Origin: Saccharomycopsis crataegensis
Taxonomy: Eukaryota > Ascomycota > Saccharomycetes > Ascoideales > Saccharomycopsidaceae
Reading direction: 5' to 3'
DNA length: 64,000 bases
Assembly (NCBI RefSeq): GCF_037102585.1
Contig: NW_027043829.1
Span: forward strand, 434,001 to 498,000
The first letter of the stretch is position 1, and every line of letters starts with the position of its first letter. A model generated the notes under the pieces. It did not search any database. It had not been told where the DNA came from and saw nothing but the letters and a program-made list of their open reading frames with translations. The position numbers and the translations under genes were made by a program. Shown here in pieces: positions 1-10,600 of the stretch.

Positions 1-21
1 GGCTACTTTTTCGGAGCTCAT
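1..21 (-). CDS. Possible 5' end of a gene running off the left edge
   Basis: An ATG on the minus strand at 21 opens a frame of seven codons (M S S E K V A) that leaves the window. The AT-rich DNA to its right, with a TATA-like stretch near 80-90, could be its promoter. Too little is present to identify a product, and a chance ATG is quite possible. Confidence 0.25.
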
Positions 22-420
22 ATTGGATTATGTGTTTCAATTATCAACAAACGACGATCTAACCAAGCACTATTGAGGATATTTATACACATATACATCC
101 AGATGATGACTTGCAGCAATGACTAAACCCACAATAAAAAAAAAAAAGAGTCAGATCCCTGTCACGAGACTTTGGTGACATGTTGTGCAGCAGGGTAAAA
201 GCTGCCTTTAAGAGTTACTCATCAAACAATTGATTTTTTCTTCATGATTATTACAAAAGGAATAAATAATGTAACATTGGCATGGAATATGATTTTAAAA
301 AAAAAAAAAAAATGTTGGTAACAATAATGAAAGATAATATACAAATAAAATATTCGAAAACGGTATAAGAAAGAAAAAAAAAAGTAATCAATAGAATGGT
401 ACTGAGACCAGAACAGCAAA
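22..420. other. Intergenic, left edge to BNI1 3' end
   Basis: AT-rich DNA with several A tracts (around 138, 297 and 375) and no convincing reading frame. It holds the 3' untranslated region of BNI1 and perhaps the promoter of a gene to the left. Confidence 0.5.
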
Positions 421-3400
421 TTAGCCACGATTGGTCAACGAAGTTCTTTCCTTGTTTTTCATCTCGCGTAGCTTATCTTTAGCCCTGAGAGGCTGTTGAT
501 TTTGTTGTGCCATCGTATCATCCTCCTTATCAATTCGCAACTTTTGCAACATATTTTGAGCTCTGGTGGTAACATCCTCACCGTTCGTTGACTCTGGCGA
601 ACCATTGCTACTACTTTCCGCTGGTGCAATTGCTCCGTACATGCTAAGTCTTGAAAAGCTCCCAGCAGTAGGGGAGTTCAAAACAGATGCATCACCAGAT
701 ATAAGGCCATAAGATGATAACCTTTGTTTCCTTTCAATTCTTCTTCTTGACGATGCGTTATTTGATTCAGGTCCACTTTCCCGTAACTTCTGTAGCAATG
801 TGTCGATGACGGCAGTACTGGCATTTTCTTCCTCTTCGGCAGCATTTTCCGCATCATCTTCATCACCATCATCTTCATCTTCATCTTCATCTTCATCTTC
901 ATCATCATCATCAACAAGATCAGGAACATCATCAGCTTGCTTCCCATCATTATCAGCTTTCTTATTCTTGATCTTCGCCGGTTTTGTCGTACTATTAATA
1001 TCTGGAGTATCGGATATACCGTTAGCATTATCATTATTCTTCTTTATTCTACTTTCAATCAATCTCTTTCTTATTTCATAGGCCCTCTGTTCTTCTTCAC
1101 GTTGAATGTTTTCTACGTGTGCCTTCTTGTACTCTTGAATAAAGTTTGAAAACTTTTGGAAAAAAGTATTACGAGCAGTAACTTCCGCCGCATTTTCACC
1201 AAAGTAGACCATCAAGTCATTATAATTATCCAATGTCCCCTTCAAGTGGCTGATCAATAATTTAGACTTATTATGTGCTCTTGGAATATCTCTCTTAATG
1301 ACTGACAATACTTTATCATCCGGATGTAGCTTATCTGTATCACTTAGATTACCTCTAGTCACAGAATCATCAATATTTTGAATTTGTTGCTCAAATGATT
1401 TACAATCATTTTCCAATTGCTCAACCGATAACTTTGCAATTGCAACAGCATCCTCCAAATCATCCACAAATTCACCAATGTTTGGGAAATAAGTTCTAAC
1501 AATTCTTTCAATGTAATGCAAAAATGTCATAGTATTTTTGTCATCCTTCATAAACTTCAATCTTTGTAAAGTTCCGATCTTAAAACCTTTTGCTTGTTTA
1601 GTGATATCATTCATGAAATTACCAACAGAACGCACAATATCCAAAAGATCTTTTAGAGCAGCAGAATCTTTGACTGCATCAATTGCCAAGTCCAATTTTT
1701 GCAACTTATGTTCCAAATCTTTATAATCCTTAGAATACGTACTCCGGACCAACAACGCTCTGGATCTCGATTTCCAATAGTGGCGCAAGTTGTAACATAG
1801 CTCAACATAAAGTCTATCCGCACGATCCAACTCCTCTGGGTCTTTCTCAGGTCCAGTTGGTGGCTTAATGGTATAGTTAGTACTATAAGGTCTAAAGTTT
1901 CTATTCAAGGTATCGCTGACATCAACTAGATCGTCTTTTGTGAAAAATTCCAACACATTGATATTTTCAGTTACGGACTTATCACATTTCAACACTGAAG
2001 AAACGAACTGCATCTCTGGAATATTGGCAAACATATGTAAATTAATTCCAAATTGTTGAGCCAAATCACGATTCAAAAAGGAAACCTTCTCACCTTCAGC
2101 AATGTTGCTCTTGGTTTTGACCTTTATTTTGCTCTCCTTCGCTGGGAAATATGTTTCAACTTCTTCGAGAACCCCCAATTTCCATAATTCATCAATCATA
2201 TTAGCCTTAACCTTATCGGCCCAGAATGTCGGCTTGACGTCATCAACCTTATCCCAGTGAATTTGTTTCAACTTCTTTTTTGGTTTTGGCACATACGCGC
2301 CTCCACTACCAGCAATAGAGTTGACAGACACCGATCTTGTCATTGATAAAGTGTTGTTTCCAGATGGTGGCGGCGGAGGAGGAGCAGGTGGGCCCCCTTT
2401 ATTAGTTAAGAAACCAGGCATTGGGGGTGGAGGAGGTTGAGAGCCACCTGGAGCTAAGAACGAAGGAACTGGAGGAGGAGGAGGCGGCGGAGACGAAGGC
2501 GATAAAAACCCTGGCATTGGTGGCGGAGGTGGCGGTACAGAACCAGTGTTCAATTTAGAAAGTGTAGGAGGAAGCGGAGGAGGAGGAGGTGGTGGTGGTG
2601 CAGCACTCGTTTTTGAAGGTTCTTCTGGAACAGAAGAAGCCTTTTCTGCAGTTTGAGGTGTTGCCGATGAAGATGAGTCTTTTAAATCATTAAAGTCAGT
2701 CTTGTCTGTGTTTAATTGTTGCTTCAAAGTATCTTCAAAAGGAGATAAAGAGTTATGGTTCGAAGCTTCTTCTTTCATGGCTTCATTAATGCTAACAGAA
2801 TTTATCTGGGATGACACTCCATTATTGATATTTGGCGAGCCTTGATTAGATAAGTTGAGGACATCGGCTAAAAGACCAGCAGATGGAGATCCTAAAAGAG
2901 ACATTCTCTTTATCGCTTGTAAACTTTGACTTGGGCCTAATAGATTAGTATTGATTGTATTTGAAGAGTCTGGCTGGACTTTATTTTGAGACTTCACAGT
3001 GCCAGAGCGCGACATCTTCACCGGGCTTGAATGGTTCGAATTACTGTGATGGTTGGCATTGATCAACTTTTGTAACTTCTTCTCGTAACGCTCATTTTCC
3101 AATTTATGTTGCTTTTCCAAATCATAAACTCTTTGATTCAACTCAGAAATCTCAGAATCTTTACTTTTGATGTCAGCTTCATTAACATTAATCACCTCTA
3201 CAAGCTGTTCAATTCTCCCCTGAGATCCCAACTTCAATTGTTCACGCAATTCATTTCTTTCTTTTTCGATTTTTTGTAATCTCGCACTTAAGTCTTTAGA
3301 CTCAATCACTGCACGGCGTGCAATGTCATCTGTTTGCATTCTATCCATAATTCTTTGAATTGCCCCATTCAAAACATTTTCAGAATCAAGCCCGGGCATG

Positions 3401-5970
3401 GAGCTTTCAGAAACAATATGATAGACAACAGAGTCAATCAAAGAATACATTCTATTAAGATCATCTTCGGGATTCTCATCAGTAACATTACCAATTCCGA
3501 GGCCCTGGATTTTATTTTTCTTTTTTGGCTCGTTTGGTGCGCCACGGTTATTCAAAAGTAACAAATTTTGAACAATAGACGATAAGTAGTTTTCACGTTC
3601 GGTACCCTTATTAGTTTGAATTAAATCTTCGGTTATCTCTTCGATTTCCACGGGAGTATCTTTCTCGTGGCTTATATTCATCAATTCTTCGTAATCAAAC
3701 GTAGCATACTCTTCATAACGATCAATTTGTTCATCAATTAAGCTATATTTCAAGACTCTCATCTTTTCAAAAATTTCAGTGATGCTACTATTCTTGAATA
3801 AGCTTCTGATTCTCATACGTTCTCTTAATTTATCAGAACCTTCCACGAGGGATGTAATCAAGAACAATGTAGTCAAACAGTAATCTTGTAGAGAATTCGT
3901 GCTTTTAAATTCATCGCCTGTACTTCTCACCACCGATCCAAGTAAATCCTTACTATCAAGAGATTTCTGAACCACAGACAACCATGGTTGGAATATAAAC
4001 TCCTCATTTTCAACGACGTTACTATCGAACTTCTCAAATTGTTTCAAAATCACATTGCGGCCAATTGGAGGCTTCCAATAACTTAACAACGCCAAAATTT
4101 CTGTATCCAACTTTCTTGTAGAAAGACGGGGCGACACTAAAGAAGATGTCAATGCCATAATACATTGGGGCGTATCAATTGCCAAGTCAGCCCCACGTTG
4201 ATCGTTGATGATATTTTTAAGGCACCCTAAGATTATGAATTCACGGTCTAATTGCTCATTAGTTTTAATACTTCTCCTAGCAACTTTAAGCAAAACCACC
4301 GATAACGCCACATGACCTTGAGCGGTCAAAAATCGGGTCAAAAAATCAGGAGGGCCTTTCTTGAGTTTCTTCTGGAGATTTGTGAGTTGCTTATTATTGA
4401 GATTCTTATCCATAATGATTTTAACATACCATTCAGGATCCCCTTCCTTCACCATACCAGTGTGTTTTGGTGCCCCTTTACCATTTCCGCTTGTATTAGA
4501 AGCAATACTAACGAGAGTGGGAGATGAGAAATTGTCATTATATAATTCAAGCCCTGCAGTACGTTTCTTTTTACCGCTGTCAATACTTGAGACGATACTT
4601 GGAACGGTTCGTAATTCATTTGATTCCGCTTCTGTGGTATTCCCACTTAAATTTCTGCCTCTTGATTCCATTGCTAACTCACCGCTACCATTTCTCCCTG
4701 TATTAGGACCGGTCTTCTTAACCGTACCTCCAGAAAACTTTCTTAAAAAAGATTTCTTGTTCTGTAATTTTGGTGCACTTCCTGGCTGAATTGCACCACT
4801 TCCACCACGTTTGCTTATTTGTATCTCTTGACCAATAGTATTCCCATAAAAATATGATGTGCCTTGATCGGAGTCTGGTGAGTCGTTATGTTTTTTCCTG
4901 CTACTTCCCGACCCTGTAATACCAAGTTCGTTGGTGGATAATTTCTTTCGGAGTTTCTTTCCTTCTGATTTGATAGTATCCTTTAGAGACTCGATAGAGG
5001 ATTTTTGAGCTAAAGCATTGTTATTAGATCGTTGAATCTCCGTTGGTGAGACCATCTCGTCCCTGAAGCTTGGTTGAACATTATTATTCGTCGATAGCAG
5101 TAAACTACTATTAGAGCCCGCAAAGTTGCCATTATATATGTTGAACGCGGGTTGTGCTGATACAGAATTTAGTTCTGGATCATATCTTTTAGGGGTGGTG
5201 TTGTGGATTCCCGATCCACCGCCACTCTTATTACTATGATACGATGATCCGGTATTAGTTCTTTTGATCCTTGAATCATGATGGCTGTCTCCATAGATGA
5301 CATTGAATGGACTATTACCACCAGTACTGTTTTGACCAATCTGGCTAACGTTTTCCTTTCTATGATGCAGTTGCTGGTGTTGATGGTGCTTAATAGCCGC
5401 TGCCGCTACCACCGCGGACTTATCTTCTGAGCCATTTTTGTTTCTACTAGGTAAAAACATCACTTCTACAGGAGCATCTTTCTCCTCGGTGGCATCGTAC
5501 TTGACTCCAATAATGTTTGATTGTGAGCTATTGGATGATGACGTCGTCGATGATGGTTTCACATTCTTCTTGTTGAATCGCCCAAAAAACCCGGTACTTT
5601 TCTCCTGCTTCTTGGCTGAGGGCTGAGAATTGAATACAATACCTGGTTGACCCTCGTGAATTGGTGAATGTCTGGATTTATATCCACTTTTCTTTGAGCT
5701 TTGTCCTGACGATGCCGAGCTTTGAGGTTGCCTGCCGTTAGTCATCATGCTTATGTTTTCTCCATTACGAGACCGTACGACCTTTATACTATCGTCTCTA
5801 TCAATCTTCGGTACATCGTCATTAGAAGGTGGATGTTTTCTGTGGTTTGGATCTTCGCTGTCAAAGGTGAAACTCATATCGTAGGAAGTATCAATATGAT
5901 TATCGATGCTTTGACGAAACTCGTTAACGAGACTGAACTGTCCCGAGGTGTGCCCGCGCTGGTGGGACAT
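421..5970 (-). CDS. BNI1: Formin BNI1, actin nucleator of polarised growth
   Basis: Diaphanous-type formin of about 1849 residues. Formins nucleate and elongate unbranched actin cables at bud tip and neck, under Rho GTPases. The N-terminal third is Ser/Asn-rich and probably disordered. A GTPase-binding/FH3 region follows at about 510-900, then a coiled coil at about 950-1050. The FH1 domain (about 1120-1205) has five to six poly-proline blocks that would bind profilin. FH2 begins near 1225 (conserved KQIHWDKV) and runs to about 1620. Near the C-terminus come an Asp/Glu run and an autoinhibitory DAD-like motif (IDTLLQKLRESG). The frame extends 19 codons upstream only through a TTG, so the first ATG, at 5970, is taken as the start. 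Length is close to S. cerevisiae Bni1 (1953) and longer than Bnr1 (1375). Confidence 0.96.
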   Translation of the reverse strand: MSHQRGHTSGQFSLVNEFRQSIDNHIDTSYDMSFTFDSEDPNHRKHPPSNDDVPKIDRDDSIKVVRSRNGENISMMTNGRQPQSSASSGQSSKKSGYKSRHSPIHEGQPGIVFNSQPSAKKQEKSTGFFGRFNKKNVKPSSTTSSSNSSQSNIIGVKYDATEEKDAPVEVMFLPSRNKNGSEDKSAVVAAAAIKHHQHQQLHHRKENVSQIGQNSTGGNSPFNVIYGDSHHDSRIKRTNTGSSYHSNKSGGGSGIHNTTPKRYDPELNSVSAQPAFNIYNGNFAGSNSSLLLSTNNNVQPSFRDEMVSPTEIQRSNNNALAQKSSIESLKDTIKSEGKKLRKKLSTNELGITGSGSSRKKHNDSPDSDQGTSYFYGNTIGQEIQISKRGGSGAIQPGSAPKLQNKKSFLRKFSGGTVKKTGPNTGRNGSGELAMESRGRNLSGNTTEAESNELRTVPSIVSSIDSGKKKRTAGLELYNDNFSSPTLVSIASNTSGNGKGAPKHTGMVKEGDPEWYVKIIMDKNLNNKQLTNLQKKLKKGPPDFLTRFLTAQGHVALSVVLLKVARRSIKTNEQLDREFIILGCLKNIINDQRGADLAIDTPQCIMALTSSLVSPRLSTRKLDTEILALLSYWKPPIGRNVILKQFEKFDSNVVENEEFIFQPWLSVVQKSLDSKDLLGSVVRSTGDEFKSTNSLQDYCLTTLFLITSLVEGSDKLRERMRIRSLFKNSSITEIFEKMRVLKYSLIDEQIDRYEEYATFDYEELMNISHEKDTPVEIEEITEDLIQTNKGTERENYLSSIVQNLLLLNNRGAPNEPKKKNKIQGLGIGNVTDENPEDDLNRMYSLIDSVVYHIVSESSMPGLDSENVLNGAIQRIMDRMQTDDIARRAVIESKDLSARLQKIEKERNELREQLKLGSQGRIEQLVEVINVNEADIKSKDSEISELNQRVYDLEKQHKLENERYEKKLQKLINANHHSNSNHSSPVKMSRSGTVKSQNKVQPDSSNTINTNLLGPSQSLQAIKRMSLLGSPSAGLLADVLNLSNQGSPNINNGVSSQINSVSINEAMKEEASNHNSLSPFEDTLKQQLNTDKTDFNDLKDSSSSATPQTAEKASSVPEEPSKTSAAPPPPPPPPLPPTLSKLNTGSVPPPPPPMPGFLSPSSPPPPPPPVPSFLAPGGSQPPPPPMPGFLTNKGGPPAPPPPPPSGNNTLSMTRSVSVNSIAGSGGAYVPKPKKKLKQIHWDKVDDVKPTFWADKVKANMIDELWKLGVLEEVETYFPAKESKIKVKTKSNIAEGEKVSFLNRDLAQQFGINLHMFANIPEMQFVSSVLKCDKSVTENINVLEFFTKDDLVDVSDTLNRNFRPYSTNYTIKPPTGPEKDPEELDRADRLYVELCYNLRHYWKSRSRALLVRSTYSKDYKDLEHKLQKLDLAIDAVKDSAALKDLLDIVRSVGNFMNDITKQAKGFKIGTLQRLKFMKDDKNTMTFLHYIERIVRTYFPNIGEFVDDLEDAVAIAKLSVEQLENDCKSFEQQIQNIDDSVTRGNLSDTDKLHPDDKVLSVIKRDIPRAHNKSKLLISHLKGTLDNYNDLMVYFGENAAEVTARNTFFQKFSNFIQEYKKAHVENIQREEEQRAYEIRKRLIESRIKKNNDNANGISDTPDINSTTKPAKIKNKKADNDGKQADDVPDLVDDDDEDEDEDEDEDDGDEDDAENAAEEEENASTAVIDTLLQKLRESGPESNNASSRRRIERKQRLSSYGLISGDASVLNSPTAGSFSRLSMYGAIAPAESSSNGSPESTNGEDVTTRAQNMLQKLRIDKEDDTMAQQNQQPLRAKDKLREMKNKERTSLTNRG

Positions 5971-6233
5971 TGACGAAGTTGTTGTTTTTTTCTTTTTCTT
6001 TCTGATGTGCTTTCTTCCACTTAACAAGAATATAAACTGAAATTTCCGCGTAATTCTCTAACAATAGCGAGAGGTTGATAACTTAACAAACAGCTATCTT
6101 CGTGGCCGTTTAGGAAAAAAAAAATAATAATACCATACAATAGGATAACGTGGTTATATGCCCTGGCGAAGCCCTTCCCAGGAAATTGCTTCTTCCACGG
6201 TTATATAATAATAGAAAGGATATTAATATTAAT

Positions 6234-6265
<32 letters not shown>

Positions 6266-6553
6266 AATATGATTTAATTAAATAGTGAATGATACTTAAT
6301 CGAATCTACCGAGGAAAGGTTTGAATGTAACTGATGAGTACATTAATATCTAAGGAAAAAAGCGCTGAATAATCTAGAAAAACGAGGAAAAACAAAGAAC
6401 GAGAAGTGAAAGGAGGAGGAAATGCGTAGACACATTTTAACAGAGAGTTTCTAATATACATAAGGGAAAAAATAATTAAGCATGAGGAGGAAAATAGTAA
6501 TAATAATGGCAAAAGCAACCAGGCAAGATTGTAATATTATTTATGGTAATGTT
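5971..6553. other. BNI1 promoter and SUN 3' region
   Basis: Upstream DNA of BNI1 and 3' flank of the SUN gene, both on the minus strand. It contains a ten-copy TTG microsatellite at 6235-6264 and AT-rich DNA. No gene is seen. Confidence 0.5.
6235..6264. repeat. (TTG)10 microsatellite
   Basis: Ten uninterrupted TTG units in the DNA between BNI1 and the SUN gene. Noncoding here; likely variable in length between strains. Confidence 0.95.
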
Positions 6554-7777
6554 CTAACTGGAGTTGTAGAGACGGAATTGGGCTTTACCTTTGGTGAGAC
6601 CCACTGTGCAACCATCCGATCCATCACCGTTATATTTACCATCTTCGTAAACACAAGAACCGGAAACGGTGGCAGAACCATCATAAGCAACAATCTCGAC
6701 GTTGTAGTTCAAAGCATCGTAGTTGTTTGGATTTGGAATCAAGGACAAGTATGCGACCCCGTCAGCATAACTGGCCCCGAAGTTCAATGGAGCCCAATTA
6801 CCATACCCAGATCCTGAAGAGCCCCATGAACAACCGGTTTGCCAGGCAACCCCAGCGTTGTTCACATAATATTGAGCAGAGGTTGGATTTCCTTCCCATT
6901 TATAGTAAGTGTCTTGATCTGGAACCGCAAGTGGTAACTTATCACCAGCATCAACGACAGTTGGGATCACCATATTTTCAGTACCAGGATAATCGGTACG
7001 ACACACCGCAACTTGTTCAGAGACTTGATTATTAACATAAGCCATATCTTTACCCCATTCACACAAGTAATCGGTGTCGGTGTTGGAACGATAAAGCTTA
7101 CCGTTTTTACAAAGCAATCCCCCAATAGAAACACCGGATGAAGGTTGATCGGATGGCCATTGAGTCTTTGACATCCCCGATTGACAAGCATAGGAACAGT
7201 ATGCCCCATTACGACAGATGCCACCGGTTTCAATGTTATCGGAGGAGTGGATGTATTCAATACCAGAATAACCACCAAAACCCAAATGATCCAATGGAAT
7301 AACACCTTGACCTGAAGGGAATGCGTCACAGTCAATGGTACCATCTTCGAATTTGACTGTTGGATCAGAAAAGGCTTCCAAATCACCAGTAGGAGGTTCG
7401 GCTGTGGATTCAGTGAATTCAGAAGATGATGATGAGCTTGCTGAAGAGGATGCTGACGAGGATGCTGACGAACTTGCTGACGAGCTTGCTGGTGAGCTTG
7501 TTGAAGTTAATGATGATGAACTGGGAGATGCGCTGGAAGATGTGCTGGAAGATGACTTAGATGATTGAGTATCGCTAGGAGCAACAGTTGTGATAGAAGT
7601 GCTTGGGATAGACTCAGTGTAGGCTACTTGAGAGCCACCGGCATCAACAAAGACAGTGACGGTCTCGAAAGCAGTAGCTACTGCTCTTTTGTGAGCATGG
7701 ATGTACTGTGTGGTTGAACAGTCATCGGCTCTAGCAATTGAGGCCAAAGCTAATGCGATTGGTAAGATATATTTCAT
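6554..7777 (-). CDS. SUN4: SUN-family cell-wall glucanase-like protein
   Basis: Secreted protein of 407 residues in the SUN family (Sim1, Uth1, Nca3, Sun4; glycoside hydrolase family 132), which acts in wall remodelling and septum separation. Residues 1-17 form a signal peptide. Lys30-Arg31 is the Kex2 site usual for the family. Residues about 65-125 are a Ser-rich linker, largely Ser/Ala repeats. The C-terminal SUN domain (about 140-407) carries the family signature C-x5-C-x3-C-x24-C, which I counted exactly. The gene has a 1.3-kb upstream region of its own. Which of the four SUN paralogues it matches cannot be settled from sequence reading alone. Confidence 0.93.
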   Translation of the reverse strand: MKYILPIALALASIARADDCSTTQYIHAHKRAVATAFETVTVFVDAGGSQVAYTESIPSTSITTVAPSDTQSSKSSSSTSSSASPSSSSLTSTSSPASSSASSSASSSASSSASSSSSSEFTESTAEPPTGDLEAFSDPTVKFEDGTIDCDAFPSGQGVIPLDHLGFGGYSGIEYIHSSDNIETGGICRNGAYCSYACQSGMSKTQWPSDQPSSGVSIGGLLCKNGKLYRSNTDTDYLCEWGKDMAYVNNQVSEQVAVCRTDYPGTENMVIPTVVDAGDKLPLAVPDQDTYYKWEGNPTSAQYYVNNAGVAWQTGCSWGSSGSGYGNWAPLNFGASYADGVAYLSLIPNPNNYDALNYNVEIVAYDGSATVSGSCVYEDGKYNGDGSDGCTVGLTKGKAQFRLYNSS

Positions 7778-9074
7778 AAGGAAATTATTGTTATTTTTTT
7801 TGGAGAGATTGATACAATATTTTTTAATTGAAGTTGGTTAAATTGAGTTCTTTGATGAAAATTGATGAAGTATTGAATGATCTGATACCGATGTGGTCAG
7901 TATAAACAGTAATATGATGGAATATAACCAGGAAACTAGAGAGGAGAAGAAGAAAAAAACGATATTTTTGACAGGATTCCAACCGAGAAGAGAAGATCAA
8001 GAAAAAAGAGAGAGAAAAAAGGCATGGCAAGTCCGTTTTGTAAAATATTGATTCAAAAATGTCTTGATAGCTTATGTTAAAACAATGCATGAAAAGGGCT
8101 GGTTGTACCTACACGGGGATCAAACGACGCACAGACGACGGAGGCGGCGCACCAACAGCTTCTTCTCTTTTTTTTTTCTTCTCACATATGTCTGTCTTCT
8201 TTCACCATGATCGGGATTAAATTTTTTTTTTATTTTCTTCGTGATTCCACTTCTGTGGTTCTCATTTCTTCTTTTTATTCCCTTTTTTCTTTGTTTCTCT
8301 TTTTCTGTACCGTTTTCTAGTAAATCGAGATTGATTTACCACGCATAGATACTTACTGTATTAGGTAGAACAATAAAATCAACCACCTTGCCTTGGTATA
8401 TACTGAAAAACAATACAAGATTCACAAAATGAGATAATATCCACTAATTTAATAAATCTCCTGGAAATCCAGAGGTCTTATATACCAAAGCCAGGCTGTC
8501 GTCCCAATTTCCGTCCAACGCTTCGCCGCCAATCGCATCCATGGAGGCTCCTGTGCAGCGGGATCTCTCACCAACGCAAAGCCAAGACACATTCTCCCAT
8601 GGATCTCATGAGGTTCCTTCCCACACATTCTATGGGTCCAAGCCACGACCTACATTTCTCAACAAAACACGGATACTGGGTGCTTTGATATGACAACATC
8701 AAACGTTAACAATAGAAATAAAATATATCCACATTTTCTTTTCTTCTGCAAAGCCTTGCCAGTCACCTATGCGTTATAAACAAGAGGCAGAAAATAAAAA
8801 ATTTGTACAGGACCTATAAACCTGAGCCACCATTTTTTTTTTCTTTGCAATAAAGCCTCTTCGCTTTTTCTACACGTTTAATAAATCAAAAGCTTTAAAA
8901 TTAAACTGTTTTTCAAGATAAGTTAGTAATGTTCAGAAAAAATCATAAATTCTTCCTTATCTGGCTTTCTACAAAGTTTAAAACCTTATTCTCAAGAATT
9001 GTCATCAATTCCGATATAATATAACATTCCTTTGTATGACTTCATTATTTCTAAGACATATTCATTCTCCTATT
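7778..9074. other. Long SUN promoter region with GC-rich island
   Basis: This 1.3 kb lies between the SUN start and the TSR4 stop, both on the minus strand. It has a GCTGGT (reverse of ACCAGC, the Ace2/Swi5 core) at 8098-8103. T-rich stretches lie at 8160-8310, and a GC-richer island at about 8455-8660 is open in one frame on each strand. No protein there is recognisable, so I treat it as promoter or leader DNA. Confidence 0.45.
8098..8103 (-). promoter_or_regulatory. Possible Ace2/Swi5 site upstream of SUN
   Basis: The core ACCAGC reads on the minus strand about 320 bases upstream of the SUN start. Ace2 drives daughter-specific wall-separation genes, which would suit a SUN protein. A six-base match is expected often by chance. 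Confidence 0.25.
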
Positions 9075-10274
9075 TTATTTGACTTTAATTTTGGAGTAAT
9101 CTAGTTGTTCCTCCCATTCAACCACAGGCCATTCTTCCACGTAACCAATATCCTTAGAAACCATATTTTGAGATGGCACGAAATCTTCAACATCGGTAAA
9201 TACCGAAATTGTTCCCCATTCCATACCTTCCATGACATCACGTCCTACTTCAAGATCGATGATTGCTTTAGGCATAAGCTGAAGTTCGAACTGTCTTTCA
9301 GATTGGCTGTTCCATACTGGGGCCGGAGCACCATTTTCGATCTTGGTCTTATTCTTACTGGAATAAATTAATGGTTCTCCTCCAAGTTCATAACGCAATA
9401 CTTGGTTAGGATTATGTGCTACTCTCTTAGAGAAAGCTTGGAATTCCAGATCATCAAGTATTTCACTTTTGAATTCCTCAGTCTTTGTCGACGAAGCTTT
9501 CATCACACTGTCGGCGACATCGGCTTCTTCGAATTGAATATTGTCGGGAATTGGTGGTAACACATCGTCATCAGTGCCAATTCTCTCTTTTTCGACATAC
9601 AAGATATAGCCAGGATATTCTGATAACTTGACATCTTTTTCAACTGTGGTTTTCTGCTTTGGAGCGCTTTTACTGGCGATTTGTGAAAAAGATGGTTTTT
9701 TGACATCTTTCTTTTCCTCCTTGGTTTCTTCTTTTTTTGGTTCCTCCTGTTTATCAAATGTAATGCCACTAAATGGATTGGCACTGGTACTGGAAGATCC
9801 AGCAGCAAAAGGATTGCTACCACCAAATGGATTGTCATTATTTTTGTCTTTGCCAAACAAGCCGCCCTGTAATTTCACCTCATACTCTTTCTGTTTCTCC
9901 ATGTTCATCTTTTCTTCAACACTCAATTCCACTTTTTTGAACTTCACTCCCTTGATACACCTGATGCTTCCCTTCTGTCTAGTACATTTGTAATTTTGGC
10001 ACCCAAAGACGTAAATCACTCTATCATTGGCAGAATTTGGAAGTGGGGCATATGATTGTAATAATAGACCAAGTCCTGAACCACAGTTACCACAGGTAAG
10101 CATTTTGGAAGGTGGCAATTGACCATCAAGCCAGAGTGGATTGCCTCCGATAAACAGATCCTCTAAAGTAGGTTGTTCATCGGCAGAAATTGGGACATCA
10201 ACATAACCAAGAAAAGTTTTGGAATTGCTAGAGGTTTCAAAAAGACTTTCTTCGTCAGAGAAATTTTCGGCCAT
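9075..10274 (-). CDS. TSR4: TSR4, PDCD2-family chaperone of ribosomal protein Rps2
   Basis: Protein of 399 residues matching the PDCD2 family; S. cerevisiae Tsr4 is about 408. Tsr4 binds nascent Rps2 (uS5) and is needed for 20S pre-rRNA processing and 40S assembly. The N-terminal half has the family's zinc-binding cysteines (CGNC near 61-64, then CQNYKC and a further Cys). A charged Lys/Glu-rich linker spans about 150-225. The PDCD2 C-terminal domain begins around 265 (DLEFQAFSKRVAHNPNQVLR) and ends near the C-terminus. The start ATG is preceded by an A/T-rich divergent promoter shared with the EGO3-like gene. Confidence 0.92.
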   Translation of the reverse strand: MAENFSDEESLFETSSNSKTFLGYVDVPISADEQPTLEDLFIGGNPLWLDGQLPPSKMLTCGNCGSGLGLLLQSYAPLPNSANDRVIYVFGCQNYKCTRQKGSIRCIKGVKFKKVELSVEEKMNMEKQKEYEVKLQGGLFGKDKNNDNPFGGSNPFAAGSSSTSANPFSGITFDKQEEPKKEETKEEKKDVKKPSFSQIASKSAPKQKTTVEKDVKLSEYPGYILYVEKERIGTDDDVLPPIPDNIQFEEADVADSVMKASSTKTEEFKSEILDDLEFQAFSKRVAHNPNQVLRYELGGEPLIYSSKNKTKIENGAPAPVWNSQSERQFELQLMPKAIIDLEVGRDVMEGMEWGTISVFTDVEDFVPSQNMVSKDIGYVEEWPVVEWEEQLDYSKIKVK

Positions 10275-10600
10275 TTTTTATGTTACTAATATTATTGAGC
10301 TGGAATATAAATCAAATATAAAAAGGAAAAAAAAAAAAAAAAGCGGGGGCTCTTGCTGCTTCTTATATCATCATCTCCATCTAAGAGATCAAAGAAAAGT
10401 TTGTGTATGAGAAGAAGAAGAAAAAAAAAAAAAAATTTGATGCTCTGTCACGTGCAAAAGCTTCAAAAAAAAAAAAAAAAAAAAAAAGAGAGCGGGAGAG
10501 CGAGAGTGATATCACAGGTTCTTGTTGATTGTAGATACAACAAAATACGTCAACAATACTTCCCTTCCCTTTTCATATTTTTATACCACGAGAAAACAGT
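10275..10600. promoter_or_regulatory. Divergent promoter, TSR4 / EGO3-like
   Basis: A 326-base divergent promoter with four A tracts of about 14-22 bases, typical of nucleosome-depleted yeast promoters. It also has a perfect GTCACGTG E-box at 10447-10454 that fits Cbf1 or another bHLH factor. Confidence 0.6.
10447..10454. promoter_or_regulatory. E-box GTCACGTG
   Basis: Matches the Cbf1/CDEI consensus RTCACRTG, between TSR4 and the EGO3-like gene. No CDEIII-like element is nearby, so I read it as a promoter site and not a centromere. Confidence 0.5.

Noticed and set aside
678-1034. Short frames opposite or inside BNI1, PAN1, YCG1 and other large genes
   Set aside because: They are antisense or out-of-frame shadows with low-complexity translations produced by GAT, CCA or CAA repeats in the real gene.
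8349-8360. ATACTTACTG as a U1 snRNA 5' end
   Set aside because: Only the first eight bases match U1, and the following sequence has no U1 stem-loop.
8449-8646. 65-codon frame upstream of SUN as a protein gene
   Set aside because: No recognisable domain, and the opposite strand is equally open because the DNA is GC-richer. Kept only as a finding.
8906-8932. TACTAAC and AACAG on the minus strand downstream of TSR4 as a coding splice site
   Set aside because: The following DNA is full of stops in all frames, so no coding exon fits.
10447-10454. CDEI-like RTCACRTG as part of a point centromere
   Set aside because: No CDEII/CDEIII-like DNA follows. The same box occurs in the promoter at 48483, and CACGTG also at 40826 and 55365.
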